64,000 bases of DNA from Ancylobacter lacus (GTDB lineage Bacteria; Pseudomonadota; Alphaproteobacteria; Rhizobiales; Xanthobacteraceae), in assembly GCF_018390635.1 (NCBI RefSeq), contig NZ_JAHBGE010000044.1:62001-126000 (forward strand), written 5' to 3'. The stretch's first letter is position 1; the number at the start of each line of letters is the position of its first letter. This document shows positions 50,129-59,140 of the stretch, in pieces. The position numbers and the translations under genes are program-made. The notes beneath the pieces are model-generated. The model searched no databases, was not told the origin of the DNA, and worked only from the letters and a program-made list of their open reading frames with translations.

Positions 50129-51367
50129 TCAGGCCGTGAGATAGTCGAAGGCGGTGAGGGTGAAGATCTCGCCCAGCGCGACCAGCTCGTCGATCATCAC
50201 ATGCTCGTCGGCCGCGCCCATGTTGTACGCCGTGGGGCCGCAGACCACCGTGGGAATCCCGGCGCCGCGATAGTGGCGGGCGTCGGAGGCGCCGACCCGC
50301 ATGTTGAGCGCGGGGGTGATGCCGAGCACCGCGCGGCAATTGGCCGAGAGCCGGCCGATCACCTCGTGGTCGGGGTCGGTCCAGCTCGGCTCGTAGCGCC
50401 GGGTGATCGCGACCTCGACGCCGTGCCGGGCGGCGAGCCGGGTGATCTCCTCCTCCACCCGCGCAACGCTGATGCCGACCGGGAGCCGCACATCGGCGGT
50501 CGCCTCGGCGTGGTCGGCGATGAGGTTGGAGAGCCGGCCGCCGGCGATGGTGCCGAAGGTGATGGTGACCCGCCGCAGCACGTCGCTTTCGCCGGCCCCC
50601 GACAGTGCCTCGGAGGCGGGCGAGGCGGCGGCGATGGCGTCCAGCACCCGCGCCGGGGCCTCGACGGGCAGGTCGCGGATCGTCCGCAGCGCCGCGATGG
50701 CGTCGATCAGCTTCTCGATCGCGCTCTCGCCCCGGTGCACATGGGCGGCGTGGGCGGCGCGGCCGCGGGCGGAAAGGGTGAGCCAGATCAGCCCCTTCTC
50801 GCCGAAGCGCAGCACCCGCGGCGAGCCGGCGTCGGCGCTGATCATGGCGTCGCCGCGGGCGTGGGGAACGGTGTCGAGCAGCCGCTTCGAGCCGAGCACG
50901 CCCATGGTTTCCTCGTCGCCGGCGAAGGTGGCGACGACCTCGCCCGGCAACGCCGCGCGGTGGGCGGCGAGGTGGCGCAGCGCGAACAGGATGGCGGCGA
51001 GGCCGCCCTTCATGTCGGAGACGCCGAGCCCGTACAGCCGGCCGTAGCGCGCCTCGCCGTCCGGGTCCGCCGACCACGCCGCGCGGTCCCCCAGCGGAAA
51101 GGTGTCCATATGGCCGTTGAAGACCAGCCGCCGGCCCGGCCGGCCGCCCCGCAGGCGCAGCACGAGGTTCATCACATGGCCGGCGCCGGGGTGGCGCTCG
51201 ATCTCGATGGCGGGGGTGTCGGCGAGGATGGTGGCCACTTCCGCGGCCATGGCGTTGGTGTCGCCGGGCGGGGTTTCGCTGCGCGTCGCCAGCAGCCGCC
51301 GGGTGGTAGCGACGAGGCGCTCGCCATCGGCCCGCGTCGCCTGCGCCAGAAGCTCCCTTACCGTCAT
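50129..51367 (-). CDS. M20-family metallopeptidase/amidohydrolase (ArgE/DapE-like)
   Basis: A 412-residue zinc-dependent hydrolase. Metal ligands are visible: His 86 in FNGHMDTFP (HxD), Asp 118 in GVSDMKGG and Glu 152-Glu 153 in AGDEETMG, with a late His in AADEHVMIDE. The family cleaves N-acyl or N-carbamoyl amino acids and peptides. It is the last gene of the hyuA-hyuB-M20 set, its ATG overlapping the hyuB stop (ATGA), so it probably hydrolyses the N-carbamoyl product of ring opening, or a related amide. It is convergent with the chemosensory operon. Confidence 0.87.
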   Translation of the reverse strand: MTVRELLAQATRADGERLVATTRRLLATRSETPPGDTNAMAAEVATILADTPAIEIERHPGAGHVMNLVLRLRGGRPGRRLVFNGHMDTFPLGDRAAWSADPDGEARYGRLYGLGVSDMKGGLAAILFALRHLAAHRAALPGEVVATFAGDEETMGVLGSKRLLDTVPHARGDAMISADAGSPRVLRFGEKGLIWLTLSARGRAAHAAHVHRGESAIEKLIDAIAALRTIRDLPVEAPARVLDAIAAASPASEALSGAGESDVLRRVTITFGTIAGGRLSNLIADHAEATADVRLPVGISVARVEEEITRLAARHGVEVAITRRYEPSWTDPDHEVIGRLSANCRAVLGITPALNMRVGASDARHYRGAGIPTVVCGPTAYNMGAADEHVMIDELVALGEIFTLTAFDYLTA

Positions 51368-53157
51368 GGCGCCTCGCAGCCTGCCCGGAGCGCGGCGGTC
51401 GCCGCGCCGTCGACCGCGAGGTCGGCGGTGAGCGCGACGCGGTAGACCTCGCGGGCACGCGCCGGGCTCACCCAGCCCTCGGCGACGTCCAGCGCCACCC
51501 GGGCGGGATCGCGGGTTTCCGGCGCGCCATAGCCGCCGCCGCCATTCGACAGCGAGACGACCCGCTGGTCCACCCGCACATGGACGTGCTCGGAGGTGGA
51601 GAGCGGCACCACCTCGCCGGCGTCGGATTCCAGATACTGCGCGGCCGGCCGGGCGTTGCCGCCGCCCCGGGTGCCGAGCGAGGGATTGACCGTGCCGTCG
51701 CTGCAGAAGCCGAGCTCGAAGTCGCAGTCGATGGGCCGGAACGCGGTCATGATGCCGGGCGCGCCACGGAAGGCGCCGGCACCCTCGCTGTCGGTCAGGA
51801 TCTTGCGGGTCTCGATCATCATCGGGTGCAGCATCTCGTCGATCTCGATGCTGTCATAGAAGGGCATGCCGGCATTGCCCATGCAGAACAGCGAGAGCCA
51901 GCCATCCTGCACCGGCGTGCCCGGTCCGCCGCCCGCGGCGAGGATCACCTCGTTGACGAAGGCGTGGCCGTTGCGCGGGTCCCGGCCGGAGATGACGCCG
52001 GCCGATGGCGGCAGCGCGGCGCCGCCCTCCGCCATGCCGACGCTGGGGTCGATGGTGGCCATGGCGAGCTGCACCGCGTTGGAGACGCGATCGCCGAGAT
52101 TGGTGGTGGCGACCGAGGTGGAATGGGGGTGGCGCGGAATGCCGACCACGCAGTTCTCGCGCAGCCGCACCTCGATCCGCCGCAGGCTGCCGGCATTGGG
52201 CGTGACCGGGCGCGGCAGGCTGTTGAGCACCCCCACCAGCGCGGCGGTGCGGGCGCAGGCGTGGCTGAGGTTCACGCCGACCGGCAGGCAGTCGATATTG
52301 TCGGTGAGGTCGACCACGATGCGGCCGGCCGCGGCGTCGATGGTGACGTCGGCATTGGCGCGGATGCCCTCCGCCGGCGTGCCGGGCAGCGGGTCGTGGG
52401 TGCAGGTGCCGCGGGCCTTGCCGGAACGGATGGTGGAGATGACCTCGACCATCTGCCGCTCGGTGACGTCGAACCACTGGCGGGCGTGCTCGGTCAGCGC
52501 GTCCCAGCCGAGTTCGCGGCCCATCCGCATGATCTCGCGCTCGCCGATCCGGGCGGCGCCGACCATGGCGAGGTAATCGCCGCGCCACTGCTCCGGCACC
52601 CTTATGCGCATCAGGCACATGTTGATGATGTCGCGGTTGTCGACATAGTCGGACTGCACCTTCACCGCCGGGAAGATGAGCGCGCCTTCCTCATACACGT
52701 CGCGGGCATTGCCCATGTAGGTGGTCGGCAGCGAGTTGCCGCAATCCGCCTGGTGCGCCTTGGCCACCACGGTGAAGCGGTGGACGTCGTCGTCGTCGAA
52801 CACCGGCACCAGGATGGTGTGGTCGGCGGCGTGCGAATTGCCGTGATAGGGCGAGTTGTGGAGGAAGGCGTCGCCGCGCTTCACCTCCGGGTGGATGTCC
52901 AGCATCGCCCGCGCCATCAGGTCGGCGCCGCCGATGACGTGGATGGGGTAGCTGTCGGCGGCGGTCAGCAGCTCGCACCCGGCCGTCACCAGCGCGCAGG
53001 AGAAATCGCGCGCGGTGTTGATGACGCCGGAGCGGGCGGTGCGCAGCAGGGTGTTCGCCATCTTGCGGGTCACGCCGTCGAAGCGCTTCTGCATGATGGC
53101 GAGCTTCACCCCGTCGAACGGGGTGGAGGGGGTGGAAACCGGGGCCTCGAGGGTCAT
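51364..53157 (-). CDS. hyuB: Hydantoinase B/oxoprolinase family protein (HyuB)
   Basis: A 597-residue protein of the HyuB/oxoprolinase-B family. Family features: DGVTRKMANTLLRTARSGVINTARDFSCALVTA near the N-terminus, GDAFLHNSPYHGNSHAADHTILVPVFD, VDLTDNIDCLPVGVN, and the C-terminal NGGGGYGAPETRDPARVALDVAEGWVS. With HyuA it forms an ATP-dependent ring-opening amidase (hydantoinase, 5-oxoprolinase) or acetone/acetophenone-carboxylase-like enzyme. Nine bases separate it from hyuA. The substrate is unknown; the M20 neighbour favours a cyclic amide or N-carbamoyl route. Confidence 0.9.
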   Translation of the reverse strand: MTLEAPVSTPSTPFDGVKLAIMQKRFDGVTRKMANTLLRTARSGVINTARDFSCALVTAGCELLTAADSYPIHVIGGADLMARAMLDIHPEVKRGDAFLHNSPYHGNSHAADHTILVPVFDDDDVHRFTVVAKAHQADCGNSLPTTYMGNARDVYEEGALIFPAVKVQSDYVDNRDIINMCLMRIRVPEQWRGDYLAMVGAARIGEREIMRMGRELGWDALTEHARQWFDVTERQMVEVISTIRSGKARGTCTHDPLPGTPAEGIRANADVTIDAAAGRIVVDLTDNIDCLPVGVNLSHACARTAALVGVLNSLPRPVTPNAGSLRRIEVRLRENCVVGIPRHPHSTSVATTNLGDRVSNAVQLAMATIDPSVGMAEGGAALPPSAGVISGRDPRNGHAFVNEVILAAGGGPGTPVQDGWLSLFCMGNAGMPFYDSIEIDEMLHPMMIETRKILTDSEGAGAFRGAPGIMTAFRPIDCDFELGFCSDGTVNPSLGTRGGGNARPAAQYLESDAGEVVPLSTSEHVHVRVDQRVVSLSNGGGGYGAPETRDPARVALDVAEGWVSPARAREVYRVALTADLAVDGAATAALRAGCEAP

Positions 53158-53166
53158 GTCCTGCTC

Positions 53167-55233
53167 CTACGCCGCGCTGTGGACGACGAGATGGCCGCCC
53201 GGCCGCCGCACCGCGCGGGCGCCGGGGTTGATGACGATGGTGGTGAAGTTGCTGTCTACGATGGCCGGCCCGTGCAGCTCGGTGTTCTCCGGCAGGTGCT
53301 CCAGCCGGTAGGCCGGGGCCTCGACGAGGCCGGTCTCGCGGAAGAACATCGGGCGGTGCGACACCGCCCCGGCCGCCTGCGCCTCGTCGCCGAGGCGGAT
53401 GGAGGTGGGATCGGACAGCCGGCAGCGGGCAAGGGCGCGCCAGCTCATGATCTCCACCGCGTCGCCGTCGTCGCGGAAGGAGAACAGGTCGGTGTGGCGG
53501 GCATGGAAATCGGCGATCAGGGCGGCGACGTCGTCCTCGGTGTCGAATCGCGCGCCGCGCAGCGGCACCTCGATCTCCCAGACCTGCGAGGGGTAGCGGG
53601 CCTCGATCGACAGGTCGATCCGCCGGTCGCGCGCGGCGGGGCCGGCCTTGTCGAAGAAGGCCTGCGCCCGGCCCACCAGCTCCGCGAGAAGTGCGTTGGC
53701 GCGGTCGCGGTCGAAGGCGGTGGTCTTCATGAAGCCGATGCTCGAATATTCCGTCGTCAGCTCCGACATCATCGCGCCCGCCGCGCTCAGCGCCGCGCCG
53801 ACATCGGGGAACACGATGGTGTCGCAGCGCAGCCGGCGGGCGATCAGCACGGCGTTGATGCCGGCGGCGCCGCCGCCCCCGATCATCACCGTGTCCTGCG
53901 GGTCGATGCCCTGCTTCACGGTGATGTCCTCGATGGCGTTCACCATGCCCTCGGTGGTGAGGTCGAGGATGGCGAGCGCCGCGTTCTCCACGGAAAGGCC
54001 GAGCGGGGCGGCGACGTCGCGGCGGATCGCCTCGCGCGCGGCCTCCAGCGCCAGGCTCATCTGGCCGCCGAGGAAGAAGGCGGGGTCGATATAGCCGAGC
54101 ACCACCGCCGCGTCGGTGACGGTGGGGCGGGTGCCGCCGCGGCCATAGCACACCGGCCCGGGGGTCGAGCCGGCGCTTTCCGGGCCGACCTGGAGCAGGC
54201 CGGCGCTGTCGACCCGGGCGATGCTGCCGCCGCCGGCGCCGACGCTCTTCACGTCGACCGAGGGAAAGCCGGTGAGGTTGCCCTGGTAGATCGGTCCCAG
54301 CCAGGTTTCGCGGGTCCACGGCAGGGCGCCGTCCTTGACCAGCGAGACGTCATAGGTGGTGCCGCCGGCATCGGTGACGATCGCGGTGGAGGCGCCCTCG
54401 ATCCCGGCGAAATGCCGCCCGGCGACCGGCGCCATGGCGGGGCCGGAGTTGAGGGCGAGGATCGGGCGCTCGGCGAGGTCGGCGACGTCGACCAGCCCGC
54501 CCTGCGAGGTGACGGCGAAGATCTGGCCCCTGAGGCCGCGCTCTTCCAGCCGCTGCTTCAGGGTGCGGAGATAGTCGCTCATGATCGGCTTGAGCGAGGC
54601 GTCGATGGCGCAGGAGGAGGTGCGGCGATATTCCCGCACCGTCGGGTTGAGCTTGTGCGACAGGGTGTAGGGAACGCCCGGCAGATGCTGTTCCAGCAGC
54701 TCTGCCAGACGCAGCTCGTGCGCGGGATTGACGATCGACCAGATCAGCGAGACCGCCACCGCCTCCACCTGCCGGGCCTTGAGGTTCTCGAGGATGGCGA
54801 GGGTGGCCTCCTCGTCGAGGGGGCGGTGGACGCGGCCGTCGGCCCAGACGCGCTCGGGAACCTCGAAGGTCAGCGAACGCGGCACATAGGGCGCGGGGTA
54901 GGGGGTGCGGTAGTTGAAGGGATCGGTGCGGCCGCCCTCGCGGATCAGCAGGATGTCGGGGTGACCCTCGGTGACGAGCAGCGCGGTGCGGGCCGCCTTG
55001 CCGGTGACGACGGCATTGATGGCGCGGGTGGTGGAGTGAAACAGGATCTCCGTCTCGGCCAGCAGGTCGGGCACGGCGACCCCCCGCGCCGCCGCCGCCA
55101 GCTCGATGGCGCCCAATATCCCGCCGATCGGGTCGGGATAGGTGGTGGGCGACTTGAACATGGTCGCGGCATGGCCGGGAACATCGACCATCAGGTCGGT
55201 GAACGTGCCCCCCACATCGATCGACATCCGCAT
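53167..55233 (-). CDS. hyuA: Hydantoinase/oxoprolinase subunit A (HyuA)
   Basis: A 688-residue ATPase subunit. The actin-like phosphate motif is MSIDVGGTFTDLMVD at residues 3-17. Others: TTRAINAVVTGKAARTALLVTEG, TDAGGTTYDVSLV and VMIGGGGAAGINAVLIARRL. It phosphorylates or activates the amide during ring opening, working with HyuB. The start at 55233 follows GAGAGGA at good spacing; a longer frame runs into the promoter. Upstream lies the TTGCA-N5-TGCAA palindrome and, divergently, the XRE-cupin regulator gene. Confidence 0.9.
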   Translation of the reverse strand: MRMSIDVGGTFTDLMVDVPGHAATMFKSPTTYPDPIGGILGAIELAAAARGVAVPDLLAETEILFHSTTRAINAVVTGKAARTALLVTEGHPDILLIREGGRTDPFNYRTPYPAPYVPRSLTFEVPERVWADGRVHRPLDEEATLAILENLKARQVEAVAVSLIWSIVNPAHELRLAELLEQHLPGVPYTLSHKLNPTVREYRRTSSCAIDASLKPIMSDYLRTLKQRLEERGLRGQIFAVTSQGGLVDVADLAERPILALNSGPAMAPVAGRHFAGIEGASTAIVTDAGGTTYDVSLVKDGALPWTRETWLGPIYQGNLTGFPSVDVKSVGAGGGSIARVDSAGLLQVGPESAGSTPGPVCYGRGGTRPTVTDAAVVLGYIDPAFFLGGQMSLALEAAREAIRRDVAAPLGLSVENAALAILDLTTEGMVNAIEDITVKQGIDPQDTVMIGGGGAAGINAVLIARRLRCDTIVFPDVGAALSAAGAMMSELTTEYSSIGFMKTTAFDRDRANALLAELVGRAQAFFDKAGPAARDRRIDLSIEARYPSQVWEIEVPLRGARFDTEDDVAALIADFHARHTDLFSFRDDGDAVEIMSWRALARCRLSDPTSIRLGDEAQAAGAVSHRPMFFRETGLVEAPAYRLEHLPENTELHGPAIVDSNFTTIVINPGARAVRRPGGHLVVHSAA

Positions 55234-55267
55234 GATTGATCCTCTCCCTCGGCCGTCCCGCCTGTTA

Positions 55268-55292
55268 TGCAAGTGACTTGCATATAATGCAA
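55268..55292. promoter_or_regulatory. Operator site A between hyuA and the XRE-cupin gene
   Basis: The palindrome TTGCA-TATAA-TGCAA (55278-55292) is overlapped on its left by an inverted TGCAAG-TGA-CTTGCA (55268-55282). The core occurs again before the ABC binding-protein gene (site B). TATAAT inside it (55283-55288) could be a -10 for the regulator gene. The XRE-cupin protein encoded next door is the natural candidate to bind. Confidence 0.7.
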
Positions 55293-55449
55293 TAAATTTT
55301 ACATCCTTGCAGGATGCGATTTGGACTTGCGTTTTGCACAACCATCGAGGGTTCTGGTAAGGAGGTCGATGCGTGCCTCAGGGCCGGCCCTGACCGCACG
55401 TATCCGAAGCCGCCGCGCCGGGCGCGGGCGGAAACCGGGCAGGGGGACG

Positions 55450-56040
55450 ATGGCGAATCTCGAGATCGGCAGTGATGACGGCCTGCCCGCGGTCGGGCCG
55501 CGCGTGCGCTATCTGCGCCGGATGCACCGGCTGCGGCTGAAGGACCTCGCGGCGGCGGCCGGCTGTTCCGAAAGCCTGCTCTCGCGCATCGAGAACTCGC
55601 TGGTGGTCCCCTCGCTCAGCACCCTGCACCGGCTGTGCAAGGCGCTGAACGTCAATGTCGCCGCCCTGCTCGATCCCAAGGAAGACGAGATCTGCACGAT
55701 CTACGGGCCGAACGACCGGCCCCGCTACACCCGCGACGCCGCCGAGGAGGGCGACGGCAGCACCGCGGAGATCCTCACCCCCTTCGCCCCGCACCGTCAG
55801 CTCGAGGGGCTGCTGCTGGAGATGCCGGCGCGGGGGCCGATGTGCGGCCCGTTCCAGCACGCCGGCGAGGAGGTCGGCTATGTCCTCACCGGCGAGCTGG
55901 AGCTGATCGTCGAGGGCGAGCAGTACCGGGTGCCGACCGGCCACAGCTTCTTCTTCCTGTCCGACCGGACCCACAGCTACCGCGCCGCCGGCGAGGAGAA
56001 CTGCCGCGTCATCTGGATCAACACCCCGCCCACCTTCTGA
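55450..56040 (+). CDS. XRE-family regulator with C-terminal cupin sensor domain
   Basis: A 196-residue protein: helix-turn-helix at about residues 14-68 (VRYLRRMHRLRLKDLAAAAGCSESLLSRIENSLVVPSLSTLHRLCKAL) and a cupin domain at about 110-190 (EEVGYVLTGELELIVEGEQYRVPTGHSFFFLSDRTHSYRA). This PuuR-like architecture binds small amine or amino acid derivatives. The ATG at 55450 follows AGGGGG; the earlier in-frame ATG reads through the promoter. It sits inside the catabolic block, divergent from hyuA and convergent with the ABC genes, and probably controls both via sites A and B. Confidence 0.87.
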   Translation: MANLEIGSDDGLPAVGPRVRYLRRMHRLRLKDLAAAAGCSESLLSRIENSLVVPSLSTLHRLCKALNVNVAALLDPKEDEICTIYGPNDRPRYTRDAAEEGDGSTAEILTPFAPHRQLEGLLLEMPARGPMCGPFQHAGEEVGYVLTGELELIVEGEQYRVPTGHSFFFLSDRTHSYRAAGEENCRVIWINTPPTF

Positions 56041-56075
56041 GCCGCGGCCCGGCCGGCCGGCGCGCCGCGGCCCGC

Positions 56076-57923
56076 TCATGCGTGGTTGACCGCCCGCAGG
56101 AAGCGCTGCGTGCGCTCATGGGTCGGGTTGTCGATCACCTGCTCGGGCGGACCCTGTTCCACCACCACGCCGCCATCCATGAAGACGACGCGGTCGGCGA
56201 CATCGCGGGCGAAGCGGATTTCATGGGTGACGACGATCATCGTCATGCCGGCATCGGCCAGCTTGCGCATGACGCCGAGCACCTCGCCGACCAGCTCGGG
56301 GTCGAGCGCCGAGGTCGGCTCGTCGAACAGCATCAGCCGCGGCGAGATGGCCAGCGCCCGGGCGATGGCGACGCGCTGCTGCTGCCCGCCGGAGAGGCGG
56401 TGCGGCAGGTGGTTGACGTGGTTCTGCAAGCCGACCTCGCCGAGCAGCCGGGTGGCGAGCGCGCGGGCGACCTCCGGCTTGACGCCGAACACCCGCACCG
56501 GGGCCTCCATCACGTTTTCCAGCGCGGTGAGATGGTTGAACAGGTTGAAGTGCTGGAACACCATGGAGATGCGCGCATCGGCGCGGGCCTTGGCCAGCCG
56601 TCCGGTGGGGCGGGGCTGGCCGCCGGGCGCCATCTGGTAGCCGACGAACGCGCCGCCCACGGTGATGCTGCCCCAGTCCACCGATTCGAGGTGGTTGATG
56701 GTGCGCAGGAAGGTGCTCTTGCCCGAGCCGCTGGGCCCGAGCAGCACCACCACCTCGCCGCGGTTCACCGTGAGGTCGATGCCGTTCAGCACCTTGTTGG
56801 ACCCGTATTCCTTCTGCACGTTGCGGCAGACCACCAGCGGCTCGCCGCGCGGCACGGGGTCGGCATCGGCGTTCACCAGCGTGCTGAACAGGTCGTCGGC
56901 GCGGGCCGCCGGGATGGGCTCGGCCGCCGGCCCGTCGACCGCGACCGGCGCGGGCGCCGGTTCCGCCGCCGGCTTGAGCCGGAAGCCGAGCAGGCGGGAA
57001 AGGCCGGTGTCGGTGCGCGTGTCCTTCTCGAGGTCGAAGCGCCGCTCCGCCCAGCCCTGCGCCACCGAGATGAGGCTCACCAGAATGAGGTAGATGAGCG
57101 AGGTGGCGGCGAAGACGGTGAAGAACTTGTTATTCTGCCCGACGATCTGCTGGGAGCGGAAGGTCAGCTCGTTGACGAACACGATCGAGGCGATCGAGGT
57201 CAGCTTGAGCATGCTGATGGTGTCGTTGCCGACGCCGGGCAGGATGGCGCGCATCGCCTGCGGCAGGATGATGCGGCGCAGCGCCAGGAACGGGCCCATG
57301 CCGAGCGAGGTCGCGGCCACCGCCTGGTTGCGGTTCACCGACAGGATGCCGCCGCGGATGATCTCCGCGCTGAAGGCGGCCTGATTGAGGGAGAAGCCGA
57401 TGACGGCGGTGGTGAAGCTGTCGAACTTCAGCCCGACGAAGGGCAGCGCGTTGAAGATGAAGACGAGCTGCAGCAGCTGCGGCGTGCCGCGCGTGATCCA
57501 GATGTAGAACCACGATACCCCCCGCAGCAGCGCCAGCCCGGACAGCCGCATCAGCGCCAGCACCAGGCCCAGCATGAGGCCGAGCGTCATCGAGATGGCG
57601 GTGATCTGCACCGCGACCCAGGCGCCCTCCCACAGGAAGCTGGAGACGCAGTAGGACAGGAATTCCCAGAACCAGCCGAACGCCATGTGGGCATAGGGAT
57701 CGACGGCGCTGAGCCCGCTCGCCATGTCCTCGATGCTCGCGCCCGACGGCGCCTGCGCCAGCACCGGGCGGGTGCCGGTGAGCAGCGACAGGGCTGCCAG
57801 CGCCACCCCGGCAACCGGCGCAAGGCCCGACGGCCGCGCCGGGGCGGGACGGTCGCCCGTGCGGGTGGCGCGGGCACGAACAATGAGGGCGCGTGCAGGG
57901 AGGGCGCTTGCAGATCGTCTCAT
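56076..57923 (-). CDS. Fused polar amino acid ABC permease and ATPase
   Basis: A 615-residue fusion. Residues 15-40 are an N-terminal hydrophobic segment. The permease (about 85-310) is of the His/Glu/Gln type, with TGLMLGLVLALMRLSGL and the EAA-like loop QAVAATSLGMGPFLALRRIILPQAMRAILPGVGN. An Ala/Pro-rich linker (about 315-345) leads to the ATPase: Walker A LLGPSGSGKST (about 395), Q-loop FQHFNLF, signature LSGGQQQRVAIARAL (about 510), Walker B LMLFDEPTSALD. The usual GlnP and GlnQ are thus joined in one chain. It lies 114 bp after the binding-protein gene with a strong hairpin between them. Confidence 0.9.
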   Translation of the reverse strand: MRRSASALPARALIVRARATRTGDRPAPARPSGLAPVAGVALAALSLLTGTRPVLAQAPSGASIEDMASGLSAVDPYAHMAFGWFWEFLSYCVSSFLWEGAWVAVQITAISMTLGLMLGLVLALMRLSGLALLRGVSWFYIWITRGTPQLLQLVFIFNALPFVGLKFDSFTTAVIGFSLNQAAFSAEIIRGGILSVNRNQAVAATSLGMGPFLALRRIILPQAMRAILPGVGNDTISMLKLTSIASIVFVNELTFRSQQIVGQNNKFFTVFAATSLIYLILVSLISVAQGWAERRFDLEKDTRTDTGLSRLLGFRLKPAAEPAPAPVAVDGPAAEPIPAARADDLFSTLVNADADPVPRGEPLVVCRNVQKEYGSNKVLNGIDLTVNRGEVVVLLGPSGSGKSTFLRTINHLESVDWGSITVGGAFVGYQMAPGGQPRPTGRLAKARADARISMVFQHFNLFNHLTALENVMEAPVRVFGVKPEVARALATRLLGEVGLQNHVNHLPHRLSGGQQQRVAIARALAISPRLMLFDEPTSALDPELVGEVLGVMRKLADAGMTMIVVTHEIRFARDVADRVVFMDGGVVVEQGPPEQVIDNPTHERTQRFLRAVNHA

Positions 57924-57971
57924 GCCGTATGTTCCGCGGTTGGAAAAGGCGGCATCGCGCACCGCCGCGCT

Positions 57972-58008
57972 GCCGCAGGCCCGGGCGGGGGGCGCCCGGG
58001 CCTGCGGC
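57972..58008 (-). terminator. 15-bp perfect hairpin between the binding-protein and permease-ATPase genes
   Basis: GCCGCAGGCCCGGGC and its exact complement flank a 7-base loop, 30 bp past the binding-protein stop. There is no T-run, so full termination is unlikely; such hairpins shield the upstream message and lower downstream expression, matching the need for excess binding protein. Confidence 0.6.
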
Positions 58009-58037
58009 GATGAAGGCGGCCGGAACGGCGCCGGCGG

Positions 58038-58901
58038 TTACTTGGTCCGGATTTCGACCGGAATCTGCAGCGCCGGATCGGTGTTGTACTTGGCGAAGAT
58101 CTTCTTCTGCGTGCCGTTGGCCTGCATGATCTTGATGCCGTCATAGATGGCCTTGACGAGGTCGTCATTGCCCTTCTTGACGCCGACGCCGATCTGGAAG
58201 CCGCTCACGATGGAAAAGGCGCGGCTGTACTTGGTGGGGTTGGCGGCGGCCATGAAGTCGATATAGCCGAGGTCCCACAGCAGGATGTCGGTGCGGTCGC
58301 TCTCCAGCAGGCGCAGGCCGGCCGCCAGATCCTGGAACGGCATGGTGGTGATGGCCGGCTTGCCCTCCGCCTTGCAGGTTTCCTGCTGCTTCAGCGTGGC
58401 GGCCTCCTCGATGCTGCCGATGCCGTAGGCGACGGTCTTGCCGCAGAAATCGCCGAGCGAGCCAACCTTCTTCGGGTTGCCGGCCGGCACCAGCGCGCCG
58501 GTGCCCGCGCCCATATACATGACGAAGTCGATGTTCTTGGCGCGGTCGGGCTTGTAGTAGAGGTCGTCCCACATCGCGTCCATCTGGCCGGAAATGACCG
58601 CCGGCAGGATGCCCGACCAGGCGCCCAGCACGAATTCGTACTTCGCGCCGGCGCAGTCCATCACTTCCTTGGCCATGTCGACGGCGATGCCGGTGACCTT
58701 GTTGAAGTCGACGGCGTCGCGCGAGACATAGGGCGGGGTCTGCGGGTCGGCGCCGAACTTGACGGTCTTGCCGACCAGTCCGGGATATTTGGTCGCCAGC
58801 TTGGCCGGCTCGCAGGCCGGGTCCATGGCCGAGGCGGCATCGACGAGCAGCAGGCTCGCGGCGATTGCGGCTGCGAACGTGAAGGATAGGCGAACGCGCA
58901 T
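58038..58901 (-). CDS. Polar amino acid-type ABC transporter substrate-binding protein
   Basis: A 287-residue periplasmic binding protein (SBP_bac_3 family) with a signal peptide (MRVRLSFTFAAAIAASLLLVDAASA). The mature part begins ACEPAKLATKYPGLVGKTVKFGADPQTPPYVSRD and has GIAVDMAKEVMDCAGAKYEFV and GQMDAMWDDLYYKPDRAKNIDFV. The start at 58901 follows GGAG at seven bases; the 22 extra codons upstream lie in the operator region. It is the first gene of the transporter unit, whose upstream DNA carries site B. The ligand is probably an amino acid derivative handled by HyuAB/M20 (inference). Confidence 0.88.
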   Translation of the reverse strand: MRVRLSFTFAAAIAASLLLVDAASAMDPACEPAKLATKYPGLVGKTVKFGADPQTPPYVSRDAVDFNKVTGIAVDMAKEVMDCAGAKYEFVLGAWSGILPAVISGQMDAMWDDLYYKPDRAKNIDFVMYMGAGTGALVPAGNPKKVGSLGDFCGKTVAYGIGSIEEAATLKQQETCKAEGKPAITTMPFQDLAAGLRLLESDRTDILLWDLGYIDFMAAANPTKYSRAFSIVSGFQIGVGVKKGNDDLVKAIYDGIKIMQANGTQKKIFAKYNTDPALQIPVEIRTK

Positions 58902-58976
58902 TTCCCGACTCCGTTGTTGTCGCTGAGGCAAGCCGCTGTACCTACTGGGGCAGGGCAGCAATGGCATTTATCTCAA

Positions 58977-59003
58977 TGCAAGTTCTCTTGCATATGGTGC
59001 AAG
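58977..59003. promoter_or_regulatory. Operator site B before the ABC transporter unit
   Basis: The palindrome TTGCA-TATGG-TGCAA (58988-59002) matches site A in both arms and in the first three spacer bases, and again has a TGCAAG half-site to its left (58977-58982, spacing one base longer than in site A). It lies about 85 bp upstream of the binding-protein ATG. No other gene falls in this 239-bp gap. Confidence 0.7.
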
Positions 59004-59140
59004 GAAAGCAAATCCGGTGCCAAGTCCGGCGGCGGCATTTGCCGGGTCCGGCGGGGTCGCTCCCCGCCGCCTGCCGCTTTTCTGCCCACCGCATCGGTCA
59101 CGCCGCCCGCCTGCGCGCCACCGCGAGCCGATGGCGCGGT

